NCBI GenBank assembly: GCA_002708345.1
Contig: PANG01000082.1
Coordinates: forward strand, 9,465 to 17,398
Reading direction: 5' to 3'
Length of the DNA stretch: 7,934 bases
DNA from: Planctomycetaceae bacterium
GTDB lineage: Bacteria; Planctomycetota; Planctomycetia; Pirellulales; Pirellulaceae
This document shows positions 1-7,355 of this stretch, piece by piece. Each line of letters starts with the position of its first letter. The stretch's first letter is position 1. Made by a program: the position numbers and the translations under genes. The notes below the pieces were generated by a model, which worked only from the letters and a program-made list of their open reading frames with translations, did not search any database and was not told where the DNA came from.

Positions 1-186
1 TACCGGCCATGCAACTGCTTGCCCCCTATTTTCCCATGATTTATTGGTTTACCTGTTCCCTAAACTCGGCACCCGGCTTCCCTCTTTACTCAGTCCACCG
101 ATTTTCATGCCGGACTCTTTTCCAGAACTGTTACAGTCGATACAAGAAGAATAATTCCGCTGGTTTCTCACCACCTCCGGTCTGCC

Positions 187-1083
187 ATGTCACTCACTTA
201 CCACAACGGGTCGCTGCTCCCTTCGACCGATGTGCAGCTCCCGCTCTCGGACCTCGGGTTCATGATGGGGGTGACCGTCAGCGAACGGCTACGGACATTC
301 TCGGGACGCCTGTTCCGACTCCCGGAACACATGGATCGCCTCCGCCAGAGCCTGGCATGGATTGGCCTTGAGCCACCAGAGTCGATTGAGGAGTTGATCG
401 AAGCGGCCGAAAACCTCGCCAGCAACAACCACGCGCTGATCGATCCAGCAGATGACCTGGGCATGTACATCCTGGTAACCCCGGGTACTGTCAACCAGGA
501 TCCGGCTCGGCCGACCGTGATCATCGGCACTGCCCCTCTCGATTTTTCTTGCTGGAAAGAGACTTACCGGGAGGGGAAAAAACTGGTGACCAGTCAGCAC
601 CGCCAGATTCCCGCCAGTAGCTGGCATCCGCACCTGAAATGCCGGAGCCGTATGCACTATTATCTTGCCGACCAGGAAGCCGAACGCAGAGAGCCAGGAT
701 CACGCGCCCTGCTGCTGGATCAGCAGGGACATGTGGGGGAGGCATCCACGGCAAACGTCGTCATGTACATGGAGCAGCACGGGCTGATCTCACCACGGCG
801 GGAGGGAATCCTTGCCGGTATCAGCCTGGACGTACTGGAGGAACTTGCCGGTTCACTCTCGATTCCTTTCAGCGAAAGAGATCTTTCCATCGCCGACCTG
901 GCTTCGGCCGATGAAATCCTCTTGACCAGCACCTCTCCCTGCGTCTGGTCGGTAACCGGGCTCGACGGCAGCCCGATCGGAGGTGGCCAGGTGGGGCCTT
1001 GCTGTACCCAGGTGCTCTCTGCCTGGAGCTCCCTGGTGGGAGTCGATATTGTTGGCCAGGCAGAGCAATTTGCGGTCAGATAG
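187..1083 (+). CDS. Class IV PLP-dependent aminotransferase / aminodeoxychorismate lyase-like protein
   Basis: A 298-residue fold-type IV PLP enzyme, the group that includes branched-chain aminotransferase (IlvE), D-amino-acid aminotransferase and 4-amino-4-deoxychorismate lyase (PabC). The family pattern is visible in order: SERLRTFSGRLFRLPEHMDRL (32-52, the region that precedes the first helix); LKCRSRMHYYLADQEA (150-165), where K151 is the expected Schiff-base lysine; GHVGEASTANVV (181-192), with E185 as the glutamate that contacts the pyridine nitrogen; REGILAGIS (206-213) and TSTSPCVWSV (247-256), which hold the phosphate-binding turns. Length is normal for the family (about 280-310). 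The ATG is the first usable start, since no ATG, GTG or TTG occurs in frame after the TAG/TAA-bounded opening at 61-63. No clear Shine-Dalgarno precedes it. Substrate cannot be decided from sequence alone. The nearby tyrA makes a chorismate-linked role possible, but IlvE-like activity is equally open. The family call is firm and the subfamily is open. Confidence 0.9.
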   Translation: MSLTYHNGSLLPSTDVQLPLSDLGFMMGVTVSERLRTFSGRLFRLPEHMDRLRQSLAWIGLEPPESIEELIEAAENLASNNHALIDPADDLGMYILVTPGTVNQDPARPTVIIGTAPLDFSCWKETYREGKKLVTSQHRQIPASSWHPHLKCRSRMHYYLADQEAERREPGSRALLLDQQGHVGEASTANVVMYMEQHGLISPRREGILAGISLDVLEELAGSLSIPFSERDLSIADLASADEILLTSTSPCVWSVTGLDGSPIGGGQVGPCCTQVLSAWSSLVGVDIVGQAEQFAVR

Positions 1084-1096
1084 AGTTGCGGTGGAT

Positions 1097-1123
1097 TTGC
1101 CGGACGGCCTCTTCTGCTAGACT
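1097..1123 (+). promoter_or_regulatory. Candidate sigma-70-like promoter with extended -10
   Basis: TTGCCG at 1097-1102 resembles a -35 box. TGCTAGACT at 1115-1123 reads as an extended -10 (TG, one base, then TAGACT, four of six matches to TATAAT). The spacer is 15 bases, shorter than the usual 17. It lies in the 79-base gap before the F-domain gene, about 40 bases upstream of its ATG, which is a sensible distance. This is a visual match only and could arise by chance. Confidence 0.25.
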
Positions 1124-1162
1124 GGATCCGTACGACTGCTGGTCTTCTTCCGGAACAAGTCG

Positions 1163-2191
1163 ATGGCCCCTTTTTCTACCAAGCGTGTTCGGCAGATCTG
1201 CTCGCACGTGGGAATCTCTTTAAAAGCTGGTCTGGATCTGCGTACCTCCTGGGAAACCGAGGCACAACGGCTTTCCGGTCGAAGCCGTGACATGATGATG
1301 GCCATCGTGGACCAGATGATCGACGGCGCATCACTTTATGACAGCATCCAGAAAGTGGCTCCCGGTCTTTTTCCTCCCATGATGAAGGAGATGATCCAGG
1401 TTGGTGAACACACCGGCCGGCTTGCCGAGGTCTTTGAGCAGCTGGCTGATCATTACGATCACAAGTTGGAGGTGAAGAGAATTATCCTCAACGGGATTTC
1501 CTGGCCGCTCTTTGAGCTGGGGTTTTCGATTGCCGTGATCACTCTCCTGATCTTCATTTACGGGATGATTGATGGCACGGACCTGCAGGGGAATCCCCAG
1601 TCACTCTTTGGATTGCGGGGCGCGAGCGGAGTGACAATATTCCTCTCCCTGGTTGCCCTGTTTGTTGCTCCAGTCATCGCACTGCTGGTCGCCATCCGGC
1701 GAGCCTGGTTACCGGTCGAGCCGGTGATGGGGGTCCTTTCGAGAATCCCGGTGCTGGGAAGGGCCATTCGGACGATGGCTATTTCCCGCATCTGCTTCAC
1801 CATGGCGATGGCCCACAACGCCGGGATTGACGCGATTCGCACGATGACGATGGCGTTCAGCAGTGGCCAGAATCCCATCTACAAGAGGGCCGGCCGGCGT
1901 GCCATTCATGTACTGAAGGACCACCGGTCGTTCCTGGAGGCTTTCCAGGCTGCCGGCGTGTTTCCCCATGACCTGCTGGCTGCTGTCCAAACGGGAGAGT
2001 TAACGGGCCAACTAAGTGAGACGATGACAGCGTTTTCACAGCACTACCTGGAGCGGGCCAGGCAGCAATTCAAGACACTCGCCTTTGTCCTGGGTATTGT
2101 TGTCTTCCTCTTTGTTGCCGCATTGATCATTGCTACGATTTTCATGATGTTCAAAAGGTACCTGGATCAGTTGAACGAGTTCCTTCCATAG
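1163..2191 (+). CDS. Type II secretion system F-domain inner-membrane protein (GspF/PilC-like)
   Basis: A 342-residue integral membrane protein with two copies of the T2SSF domain, the platform fold that in type II secretion and type IV pilus machines sits in the inner membrane and contacts the assembly ATPase. Copy 1 (about 12-135) contains GEHTGRLAEVFEQLADHYD (81-99) followed by a hydrophobic segment at 117-136. A second hydrophobic segment spans 157-178. Copy 2 (about 205-328) contains QTGELTGQLSETMTAFSQHY (276-295) and ends in a membrane segment at 305-328. The repeated G-E-x-(S/T)-G-x-L pattern is the family signature. Canonical GspF is about 400 residues; this one lacks the extra N-terminal 50-60 residues and starts almost directly in domain 1. 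The start is constrained: a TAG at 1118-1120 closes the frame and 1163 is the only ATG/GTG/TTG after it. No GspE, GspG, pilin or secretin gene adjoins it, so its partners are unknown. Family call is firm; function in secretion is inferred. Confidence 0.88.
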   Translation: MAPFSTKRVRQICSHVGISLKAGLDLRTSWETEAQRLSGRSRDMMMAIVDQMIDGASLYDSIQKVAPGLFPPMMKEMIQVGEHTGRLAEVFEQLADHYDHKLEVKRIILNGISWPLFELGFSIAVITLLIFIYGMIDGTDLQGNPQSLFGLRGASGVTIFLSLVALFVAPVIALLVAIRRAWLPVEPVMGVLSRIPVLGRAIRTMAISRICFTMAMAHNAGIDAIRTMTMAFSSGQNPIYKRAGRRAIHVLKDHRSFLEAFQAAGVFPHDLLAAVQTGELTGQLSETMTAFSQHYLERARQQFKTLAFVLGIVVFLFVAALIIATIFMMFKRYLDQLNEFLP

Positions 2192-2243
2192 TGGCAGGAA
2201 GGAATTTCACGATTGTGTTACCCTCTGGTTCAATGGAACTGGG

Positions 2244-3110
2244 ATGATAAGGACGGAACCAGCGATGAAACCGCTTGATTCGGTGGCGATTCTGGGAGTG
2301 GGGTTGATCGGTGGCTCGATCGGCCTGGCGCTGCGAAAGCGGAAACTGGCTCGCCAGGTTATCGGCCTGGGGAGAAACAGCACGCGTCTCCGGACTGCTC
2401 GCCGGCGGGGGGCCGTGACTTCCACCACCACTCGCTGGGCACGGGGAGTTGCCGGGGCGGAACTGATCGTGGTCTGTACGCCGGTAGGCCAGATTGTTGA
2501 TCACATTCTCGAACTGGCGCAATACTGTAGCCAACCGACGCTGATCACCGATGTCGGCAGCACCAAGCAGGTTCTCGTGGAGAGTCTTTCTGGAAAACTA
2601 CCCTCCCATGTGCGCTTTGTCGGCAGTCACCCGATGGCAGGGAGTGAAAAGACAGGGGTGCGATATTCGCACGATGACCTTTTTCAGGGACGAGTTGCGA
2701 TCGTCACACCCTCTTCAGAGACCACGAAAGAATCAGTCAAATCGGTCTGCCGGTTCTGGGAAGCTCTGGGTTCACGCGTTATAACGATGACACCTGATGT
2801 CCATGATCAGGCTGTTGGGGCCGTAAGTCACCTCCCACATGTGGCAGCCACGGTGCTGGCAGCGGGTGCCAGTAGCCAGTACCAGTCTCTGGCGTCCAGC
2901 GGCTGGCTGGACACAACTCGGGTTGCCGCTGGAGATCCTCGCTTGTGGCAACAGATTTTTGAGGAAAACAAGGACCACGTGCTCACGTCGATTGATCAAT
3001 TCGCGGAACTACTCGGACAATTCCGTGACGCGTTGGCGAAGGATGACCGACGAACGGTGAGTCGAATACTTAAAGCAGGAAAACGGAATCGTGACGCTTT
3101 GGGAAGTTGA
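2244..3110 (+). CDS. tyrA: Prephenate/arogenate dehydrogenase (TyrA)
   Basis: Oxidative decarboxylation of prephenate (or arogenate) in tyrosine synthesis; a cytoplasmic NAD(P)-dependent enzyme of 288 residues. N-terminal Rossmann fold: GVGLIGGSIG (18-27) is the dinucleotide loop, and VCTPVGQI (77-84) and TDVGSTK (102-108) follow as expected. GSHPMAGSEKTGV (127-139) carries the catalytic histidine region (H129). AVSHLPHVAA (193-202) and TTRVAAGDPRLW (224-235, R226 a likely substrate-carboxylate contact) mark the helical dimerisation domain. There is no ACT, chorismate mutase or EPSP synthase domain, so this is the minimal monofunctional form. The residue after the second beta strand is arginine (GLGRN, R44), which may favour NADP or relaxed cofactor use; that is inference. 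Start is ambiguous: ATG at 2265 (MKPLDSVAILG, with AAGGA at 2249-2253) matches usual family N-termini better than ATG at 2244. The 3' end overlaps purL by 20 bases. Confidence 0.92.
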   Translation: MIRTEPAMKPLDSVAILGVGLIGGSIGLALRKRKLARQVIGLGRNSTRLRTARRRGAVTSTTTRWARGVAGAELIVVCTPVGQIVDHILELAQYCSQPTLITDVGSTKQVLVESLSGKLPSHVRFVGSHPMAGSEKTGVRYSHDDLFQGRVAIVTPSSETTKESVKSVCRFWEALGSRVITMTPDVHDQAVGAVSHLPHVAATVLAAGASSQYQSLASSGWLDTTRVAAGDPRLWQQIFEENKDHVLTSIDQFAELLGQFRDALAKDDRRTVSRILKAGKRNRDALGS

Positions 3111-6000
3111 CATCTTTACCGCTCCAGGGCAGCGGGACCTTGCGAAAGAAGAAATCGTCGGGGAATCGGACGATCTCGCTCTCGGAATGGAATCCACCGT
3201 CTCGACGGCCCACGGGTACCTGATCCAGGGAAAACTGGCCCGTGAAGAGGTGGAGCAGCTGGCCCGCGAGCTTCTTGCCGATACGGTCGTCGAGCGGACC
3301 GTCGTCGGGGAGCTTGGAGAGGAACACCTGAATCGTCTTTCCGGCGACAGCAGCCAGCTGGTTCATGTGTTGCTCAAGCCGGGCGTGATGGACCCGGTTG
3401 CCGAGAGCGCCCTGCAGGCAATGCAGGATTACGATTTTGATGTCGATTCGGTGAGGACCTTGCGGAAGTACTGGTTTGAAGATGCCGACCAGGAGGCAAT
3501 TGACCAGCTCTGCAGCCAGGTACTTGCTAACGACTCGATCGAACAGGTTGTTCTCGGACCGCTTAACCTCGAGCAACTGGAACTGGGAGCATCCTACGAA
3601 TTTTCATTGCAGACGGTGGCCATCAGGGAGTTGACTGACGAGCAGCTTGAACAGTTGAGTCAGCAGGGGCAGCTCTATCTGACACTGGTAGAAATGCAGA
3701 CGATCCAGTCCAGTTTCCGGGAACTGGGTCGGGATCCCACCGATGCGGAACTGGAAACGCTGGCGCAGACCTGGAGTGAACACTGCAGTCACAAGACGCT
3801 GGCAGGACGGATCGCCTACCGCGATGAGAATGGCGAACGGAATTTCGAGAACATGCTCAAGGAAACGATTTTTGCCGCCACCCAGGAAATCCGGAAACAG
3901 CTTGGTGAACAGGACTGGTGTGTGAGCGTGTTCGAGGACAATGCCGGAATTGTTCGCTTCGACGACAAGTATAATGTCGTCTTCAAGGTGGAAACTCATA
4001 ATCATCCCTCGGCGCTGGAACCGTACGGTGGGGCCAACACCGGGATTGGAGGGGTGATCCGCGATCCGCTGGGGACCGGGCTGGGTGCCAAGCCGGTCTG
4101 CAACACGGATGTCTTCTGCTTCGCCCCGCCAGATACTCCCCTCGATTCCCTGCCGGCCGGTGTCCTTCATCCGCGCCGTGTGATGAAGGGAGTTGTTTCT
4201 GGAGTGCGAGATTACGGGAACCGGATGGGAATTCCCACCGTCAACGGGGCGCTCTATTTTGATCCCCGCTACCTTGGTAACCCCCTCGTTTACTGTGGCA
4301 ACGTGGGAATTATTCCCCGTGAAAAATCGTCCAAGCAGACCTCTCCCGGAGACTGGGTTGTCACGATCGGTGGCCGTACCGGACGGGATGGAATTCATGG
4401 CGCGACTTTCAGCTCGGCAGAGTTGACCAGTGAAAGCGAAACGATTTCCGGTGGGGCGGTACAGATCGGCAACGCTATCACCGAGAAAATGTTGATGGAT
4501 GTCCTGCTCGAGGCCCGTGACCGTGGCCTCTACAGCGCAGTGACCGATTGTGGCGCCGGTGGATTTTCCAGCGCGGTTGGTGAAATGGGAGAACACCTGG
4601 GGGTCGAGGTCGACCTGGAGAAAGCACCGCTCAAGTACAGCGGGCTCTCCTATACCGAGATCTGGATTTCCGAGGCCCAGGAGCGGATGGTCTTTTCGGT
4701 TCCCGACGAGCATTGGGAAGAATTCTTTGAGCTTTGTAAGTCGGAAGGGGTGGAAGCGACGATCATTGGCACATTTGTGGACAGTGGACGCCTGGTGCTC
4801 CGGTACATGGGACAGCAAGTGGCGGACCTGGACATGCAATTTGTCCATGGAGGGCGTCCCCCGGTGATCCGCGAGGCACTTTACGAGGCGCCGCCGGAAA
4901 CTCCTTTCCAGGAGGATCAATTGCAGGGAGATGCCGGGATCTGGTTAACCGCGATCCTCGGGTCACTCAACGTTGCCAGCAAGGAATGGGTGATCCGCCA
5001 GTATGACCACGAGGTGCAGGGAGGGAGCGTGCTCAAGCCGCTCGTGGGAGTGAACAACGACGGACCCGGCGATGCGGCGGTGGTCCGTCCGATCCTCACG
5101 TCCCGCCGGGGCCTGGTTGTCAGTTGTGGGATGAACCCGTATTACGGCGACCTCGATACTTACCATATGGCGGCCAGCGCGATTGACGAGGCACTAAGAA
5201 ACTGCGTGGCGGTCGGTGCCGACCCGGAGCGGATTGCCATCCTGGACAATTTCTGCTGGGGTTACACCGATCGTGCCGAGACCCTTGGCACGCTGGTCCG
5301 GGCCGCACTGGCATGTTATGACGTCGCCACGGCAATGCGAACACCCTTTATCAGCGGCAAGGACAGCCTTAATAACGAGTTCAGTTACCAGGATCAGGAG
5401 GGGGACCGGCAGACCATCTCGATCCCCTCGACACTGCTGATCAGTGCGTTGGGACAGGTAGACGATGTGGCGACCTGCGTCTCGATGGATCTCAAGGCGG
5501 CTGGCAACCTGGTTTACCAGGTCGGCCAGACACATGATGAGCTGGGTGGATCCCACCTGGGGCTGGTCAGCGGTGCAAGCGGGGGACGTGTGCCGAGGAT
5601 GGATCCCGGAATTGCGCTGCCGACGTTCAAGGCAATTCACCAGGGAATCTGCCAGGGCCTGATCCGTTCCTGTCATGATCTGAGCGAGGGAGGACTGGCG
5701 GTGGCGGCAGCGGAAATGGCATTTGCCGGTGGACTTGGACTCCGCCTGGATGTTGCCGGGTTGTCAGAGCAGGTGGGAGAAGTGGCAGCCCTGTTTGCAG
5801 AATCCAACTCCCGGTTCCTTTGCGAGGTGACGGCGGACAATGCGGCAGCTTTCGAGGAACTGCTGGAAGGAATACCGCTGACCCGCCTGGGAGAGGTGGT
5901 GGATGATGGACAGCTTTCGATCGATGTCGAGGGCCGTCAGCTGCTTGCAAGGTCGCTGGAGGAGTTGAAGGAAGCCTGGCAACAACCGCTGCGGTGGTAG
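3091..6000 (+). CDS. purL: Phosphoribosylformylglycinamidine synthase, synthetase subunit with tandem PurS-like N-terminus
   Basis: Catalyses FGAR + ATP + ammonia to FGAM in de novo purine synthesis; cytoplasmic, working with PurQ. At 969 residues it lies between small PurL (about 600-740) and fused large PurL (about 1300). Residues 2-75 and 88-158 look like two PurS-like units: the second has the conserved LLKPGVMDPVAESAL (94-108), the first a degenerate TAPGQRDLAKEE (10-21), and they end alike (ERTVVGEL, EQVVLGPL). A linker (160-227) leads to WSEHCSHK (228-235), the PurL signature with the active-site histidine. ATP/FGAR-binding AIRS domains follow: FKVETHNHPSALEPYGG (298-314), GRDGIHGATFSSAEL (431-445), DCGAGGFSSAVGEMGE (486-501), then a second pair with SGKDSLNNEF (755-764) and CHDLSEGGLAVAAAE (861-875). 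No glutaminase domain is present. It starts with GTG: an in-frame TGA at 3058-3060 leaves GTG 3091 as the first possible start, and PurS similarity begins at once. AGGA lies at 3077-3080. It overlaps tyrA by 20 bases. Confidence 0.95.
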   Translation: MTLWEVDIFTAPGQRDLAKEEIVGESDDLALGMESTVSTAHGYLIQGKLAREEVEQLARELLADTVVERTVVGELGEEHLNRLSGDSSQLVHVLLKPGVMDPVAESALQAMQDYDFDVDSVRTLRKYWFEDADQEAIDQLCSQVLANDSIEQVVLGPLNLEQLELGASYEFSLQTVAIRELTDEQLEQLSQQGQLYLTLVEMQTIQSSFRELGRDPTDAELETLAQTWSEHCSHKTLAGRIAYRDENGERNFENMLKETIFAATQEIRKQLGEQDWCVSVFEDNAGIVRFDDKYNVVFKVETHNHPSALEPYGGANTGIGGVIRDPLGTGLGAKPVCNTDVFCFAPPDTPLDSLPAGVLHPRRVMKGVVSGVRDYGNRMGIPTVNGALYFDPRYLGNPLVYCGNVGIIPREKSSKQTSPGDWVVTIGGRTGRDGIHGATFSSAELTSESETISGGAVQIGNAITEKMLMDVLLEARDRGLYSAVTDCGAGGFSSAVGEMGEHLGVEVDLEKAPLKYSGLSYTEIWISEAQERMVFSVPDEHWEEFFELCKSEGVEATIIGTFVDSGRLVLRYMGQQVADLDMQFVHGGRPPVIREALYEAPPETPFQEDQLQGDAGIWLTAILGSLNVASKEWVIRQYDHEVQGGSVLKPLVGVNNDGPGDAAVVRPILTSRRGLVVSCGMNPYYGDLDTYHMAASAIDEALRNCVAVGADPERIAILDNFCWGYTDRAETLGTLVRAALACYDVATAMRTPFISGKDSLNNEFSYQDQEGDRQTISIPSTLLISALGQVDDVATCVSMDLKAAGNLVYQVGQTHDELGGSHLGLVSGASGGRVPRMDPGIALPTFKAIHQGICQGLIRSCHDLSEGGLAVAAAEMAFAGGLGLRLDVAGLSEQVGEVAALFAESNSRFLCEVTADNAAAFEELLEGIPLTRLGEVVDDGQLSIDVEGRQLLARSLEELKEAWQQPLRW

Positions 6001-6061
6001 GCGATCCTGCGAGGACAGAAATAGAATAACAGGACCGGGAACGGATTCATCACGGGGAAAA

Positions 6062-6847
6062 ATGATGGCAAAGCCACGCGTACTGGTGTTGCGGGCTCCC
6101 GGCACGAACTGTGACCGGGAGACAGCTTTTGCTTTTGAACTGGCTGGTGGAACAGCCGAGCGGGTTCACATTAATCGCATCCTGGAGCAACCCGATATAA
6201 TTGAGGGTTTCCAGATTCTCTGTGTTCCAGGGGGTTTCAGTTACGGGGATGATGTTGCTGCCGGGCGCATCCTGGCATCCCAGATTCGGCGCCATCTTTG
6301 GCAGACCATGGCGGACTTCAAGGATGCAGGTAAGCTGATCCTGGGGATCTGTAATGGCTTCCAGGTGCTGATCAAGTCCGGCATCCTGCTCGACGAGCAG
6401 CAGGACCAATCTGCTCCCGCGACTCTCACCTGGAACGATTCCGGGCGTTACGAGGATCGCTGGGTCCACCTCTCAACGGATGACAGTACCTGTGTTTTCC
6501 TGCGTGGTATCGAACAACTCTACCTGCCAGTCGCCCATGCAGAGGGCAAGTTCGTGCCGAGCAGCGAGGACAATATGCAGCAACTTGCCAGTGCCGGACA
6601 GTTGGCACTTCGTTACGAGAACGCCAATGGTACAGGCAACGGGGAAGTGCATTTTCCTGCCAACCCGAATGGTTCGGTTGGGAACGTGGCAGGCATCTGT
6701 GACAGTACCGGGCGGGTCCTCGGATTAATGCCTCATCCGGAAAGGCACATCGACCCCACCCATCATCCGCGCTGGACGCGAGAGGGTCTCAAACCCGAAG
6801 GGGATGGGATGGCGATTTTCCGGAATGCCATCGACTTTTTTTCCTGA
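6062..6847 (+). CDS. purQ: Phosphoribosylformylglycinamidine synthase, glutaminase subunit
   Basis: Class I glutamine amidotransferase that hydrolyses glutamine and passes ammonia to PurL. Of 261 residues, RAPGTNCDRE (11-20) is the typical PurQ opening; CVPGGFSYGDDVAAGRI (54-70) forms the oxyanion region; GICNGFQVL (95-103) carries the nucleophile C97; MPHPERH (223-229) supplies H225 and E227 of the triad. It is longer than small PurQ (about 225). The extra stretch around TWNDSGRYEDRWV (123-135) resembles the amidotransferase domain at the end of the large fused PurL rather than Bacillus-type PurQ; that comparison is from memory. Two adjacent ATGs (6062, 6065) are possible starts, preceded by GGGGAAAA at 6054-6061. 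It follows purL by 61 bases, where a TAGAAT (6022-6027) could be a -10 box but has no convincing -35, so co-transcription with purL is the simpler reading. Confidence 0.95.
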   Translation: MMAKPRVLVLRAPGTNCDRETAFAFELAGGTAERVHINRILEQPDIIEGFQILCVPGGFSYGDDVAAGRILASQIRRHLWQTMADFKDAGKLILGICNGFQVLIKSGILLDEQQDQSAPATLTWNDSGRYEDRWVHLSTDDSTCVFLRGIEQLYLPVAHAEGKFVPSSEDNMQQLASAGQLALRYENANGTGNGEVHFPANPNGSVGNVAGICDSTGRVLGLMPHPERHIDPTHHPRWTREGLKPEGDGMAIFRNAIDFFS

Positions 6848-6868
6848 ACTGCTCCCGGCAGCCGGTGC

Positions 6869-7279
6869 TTACTTGTGCAGATGAGTCTGGCAGCTTCCCT
6901 CGTCGCAGTTCATCCGGTATCGTCGCCTGGCGATAAAGCGGTAAATTGCCTGCCAGAGAGGTAAGGAAAAAGGCAGGTGCATCAGTGGCACCAGTATCCA
7001 GAGTCGTGGGAGCCTGCGTGTGATCAGGCGAAAGGCGGCTGCACCATGGTGAATCTTTCCCGATGGTTCGACCAGGTGCATCGCTTCCATCAATTCGTCG
7101 TGCGATAACGCCGGGAAATCTGACTCGATCGTCGGATCGTGCAGCGAGAGAAAACTGAGCCGGTTTTTTCCGTCCAGGCGTGCCAGTCGCCGTACCTGTC
7201 GACTACAGAACTGGCAATGGCCATCGTAAATCACGACGCTTGCTTCCGGGTAATCGTTGGGGGCTGGCAGGCTGGCCAT
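6869..7279 (-). CDS. DCC-family (DUF393) predicted thiol-disulfide oxidoreductase
   Basis: A 136-residue protein of the DCC family (YuxK-like), named for the conserved Asp-Cys-Cys pattern near the N-terminus. Here it reads VVIYDGHCQFCSRQVRRL (15-32), with D19 and the CxxC pair C22/C25, followed by a short helix, LSFLSL (41-46) and HHGAAAFRLITRRLP (77-91), all typical positions. A hydrophobic stretch at 92-112 is normal for the family and need not be a true membrane span. The C-terminus carries a second cysteine pair, CDEGSC (125-130), then His-rich QTHLHK. Family members are predicted, mostly not proven, to act on thiols or disulfides with a thioredoxin-like fold. No signal peptide is seen, so the protein is probably cytoplasmic. 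The gene runs toward purQ, with 21 bases between stop codons, and lies 76 bases downstream of the ASPIC/UnbV gene on the same strand, so the two may share a transcript. Confidence 0.85.
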   Translation of the reverse strand: MASLPAPNDYPEASVVIYDGHCQFCSRQVRRLARLDGKNRLSFLSLHDPTIESDFPALSHDELMEAMHLVEPSGKIHHGAAAFRLITRRLPRLWILVPLMHLPFSLPLWQAIYRFIARRRYRMNCDEGSCQTHLHK

Positions 7280-7355
7280 CAGCAGTGATCCATTTTAGGG
7301 TTGTCTGGCAGGGGAGGGCACCGGCCGGGGTCTTAACCGTGATGCTCCCTGGTAC

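Noticed and set aside
127..155. Small inverted repeat ACTG-TTA-CAGT (127-137) and an AATAAT (150-155) upstream of the first gene
   Set aside because: The arms are only four bases and no -35 box lies at a proper distance from AATAAT, so neither an operator nor a promoter can be supported.
9..371. Open frame of 120 codons on the + strand overlapping the start of the class IV enzyme gene
   Set aside because: Its second half is only an out-of-frame reading of a clearly conserved gene and the first half has no recognisable protein features.
2228..2240. Short hairpin GTTC-AATG-GAAC before tyrA
   Set aside because: The four-base stem is too weak for a terminator or attenuator, and no leader peptide rich in tyrosine or other aromatic residues was found.
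3604..4920. 438-codon open frame on the - strand inside purL
   Set aside because: It lies opposite a strongly conserved purL core, shows no recognisable domain and is low-complexity in character; long antisense frames are common in GC-rich conserved genes.
6849..6867. Possible bidirectional terminator between purQ and the DCC-family gene
   Set aside because: Only four-base stems can be drawn (CTGC/GCAG or CCGG/CCGG) and no T-run follows on either strand.
7292..7328. TAAAAT on the - strand (7297-7292) and palindrome CCGGCCGG (7321-7328) upstream of the DCC-family gene
   Set aside because: The -10-like hexamer has no matching -35, and the eight-base palindrome has no loop; both fit chance in GC-rich DNA.
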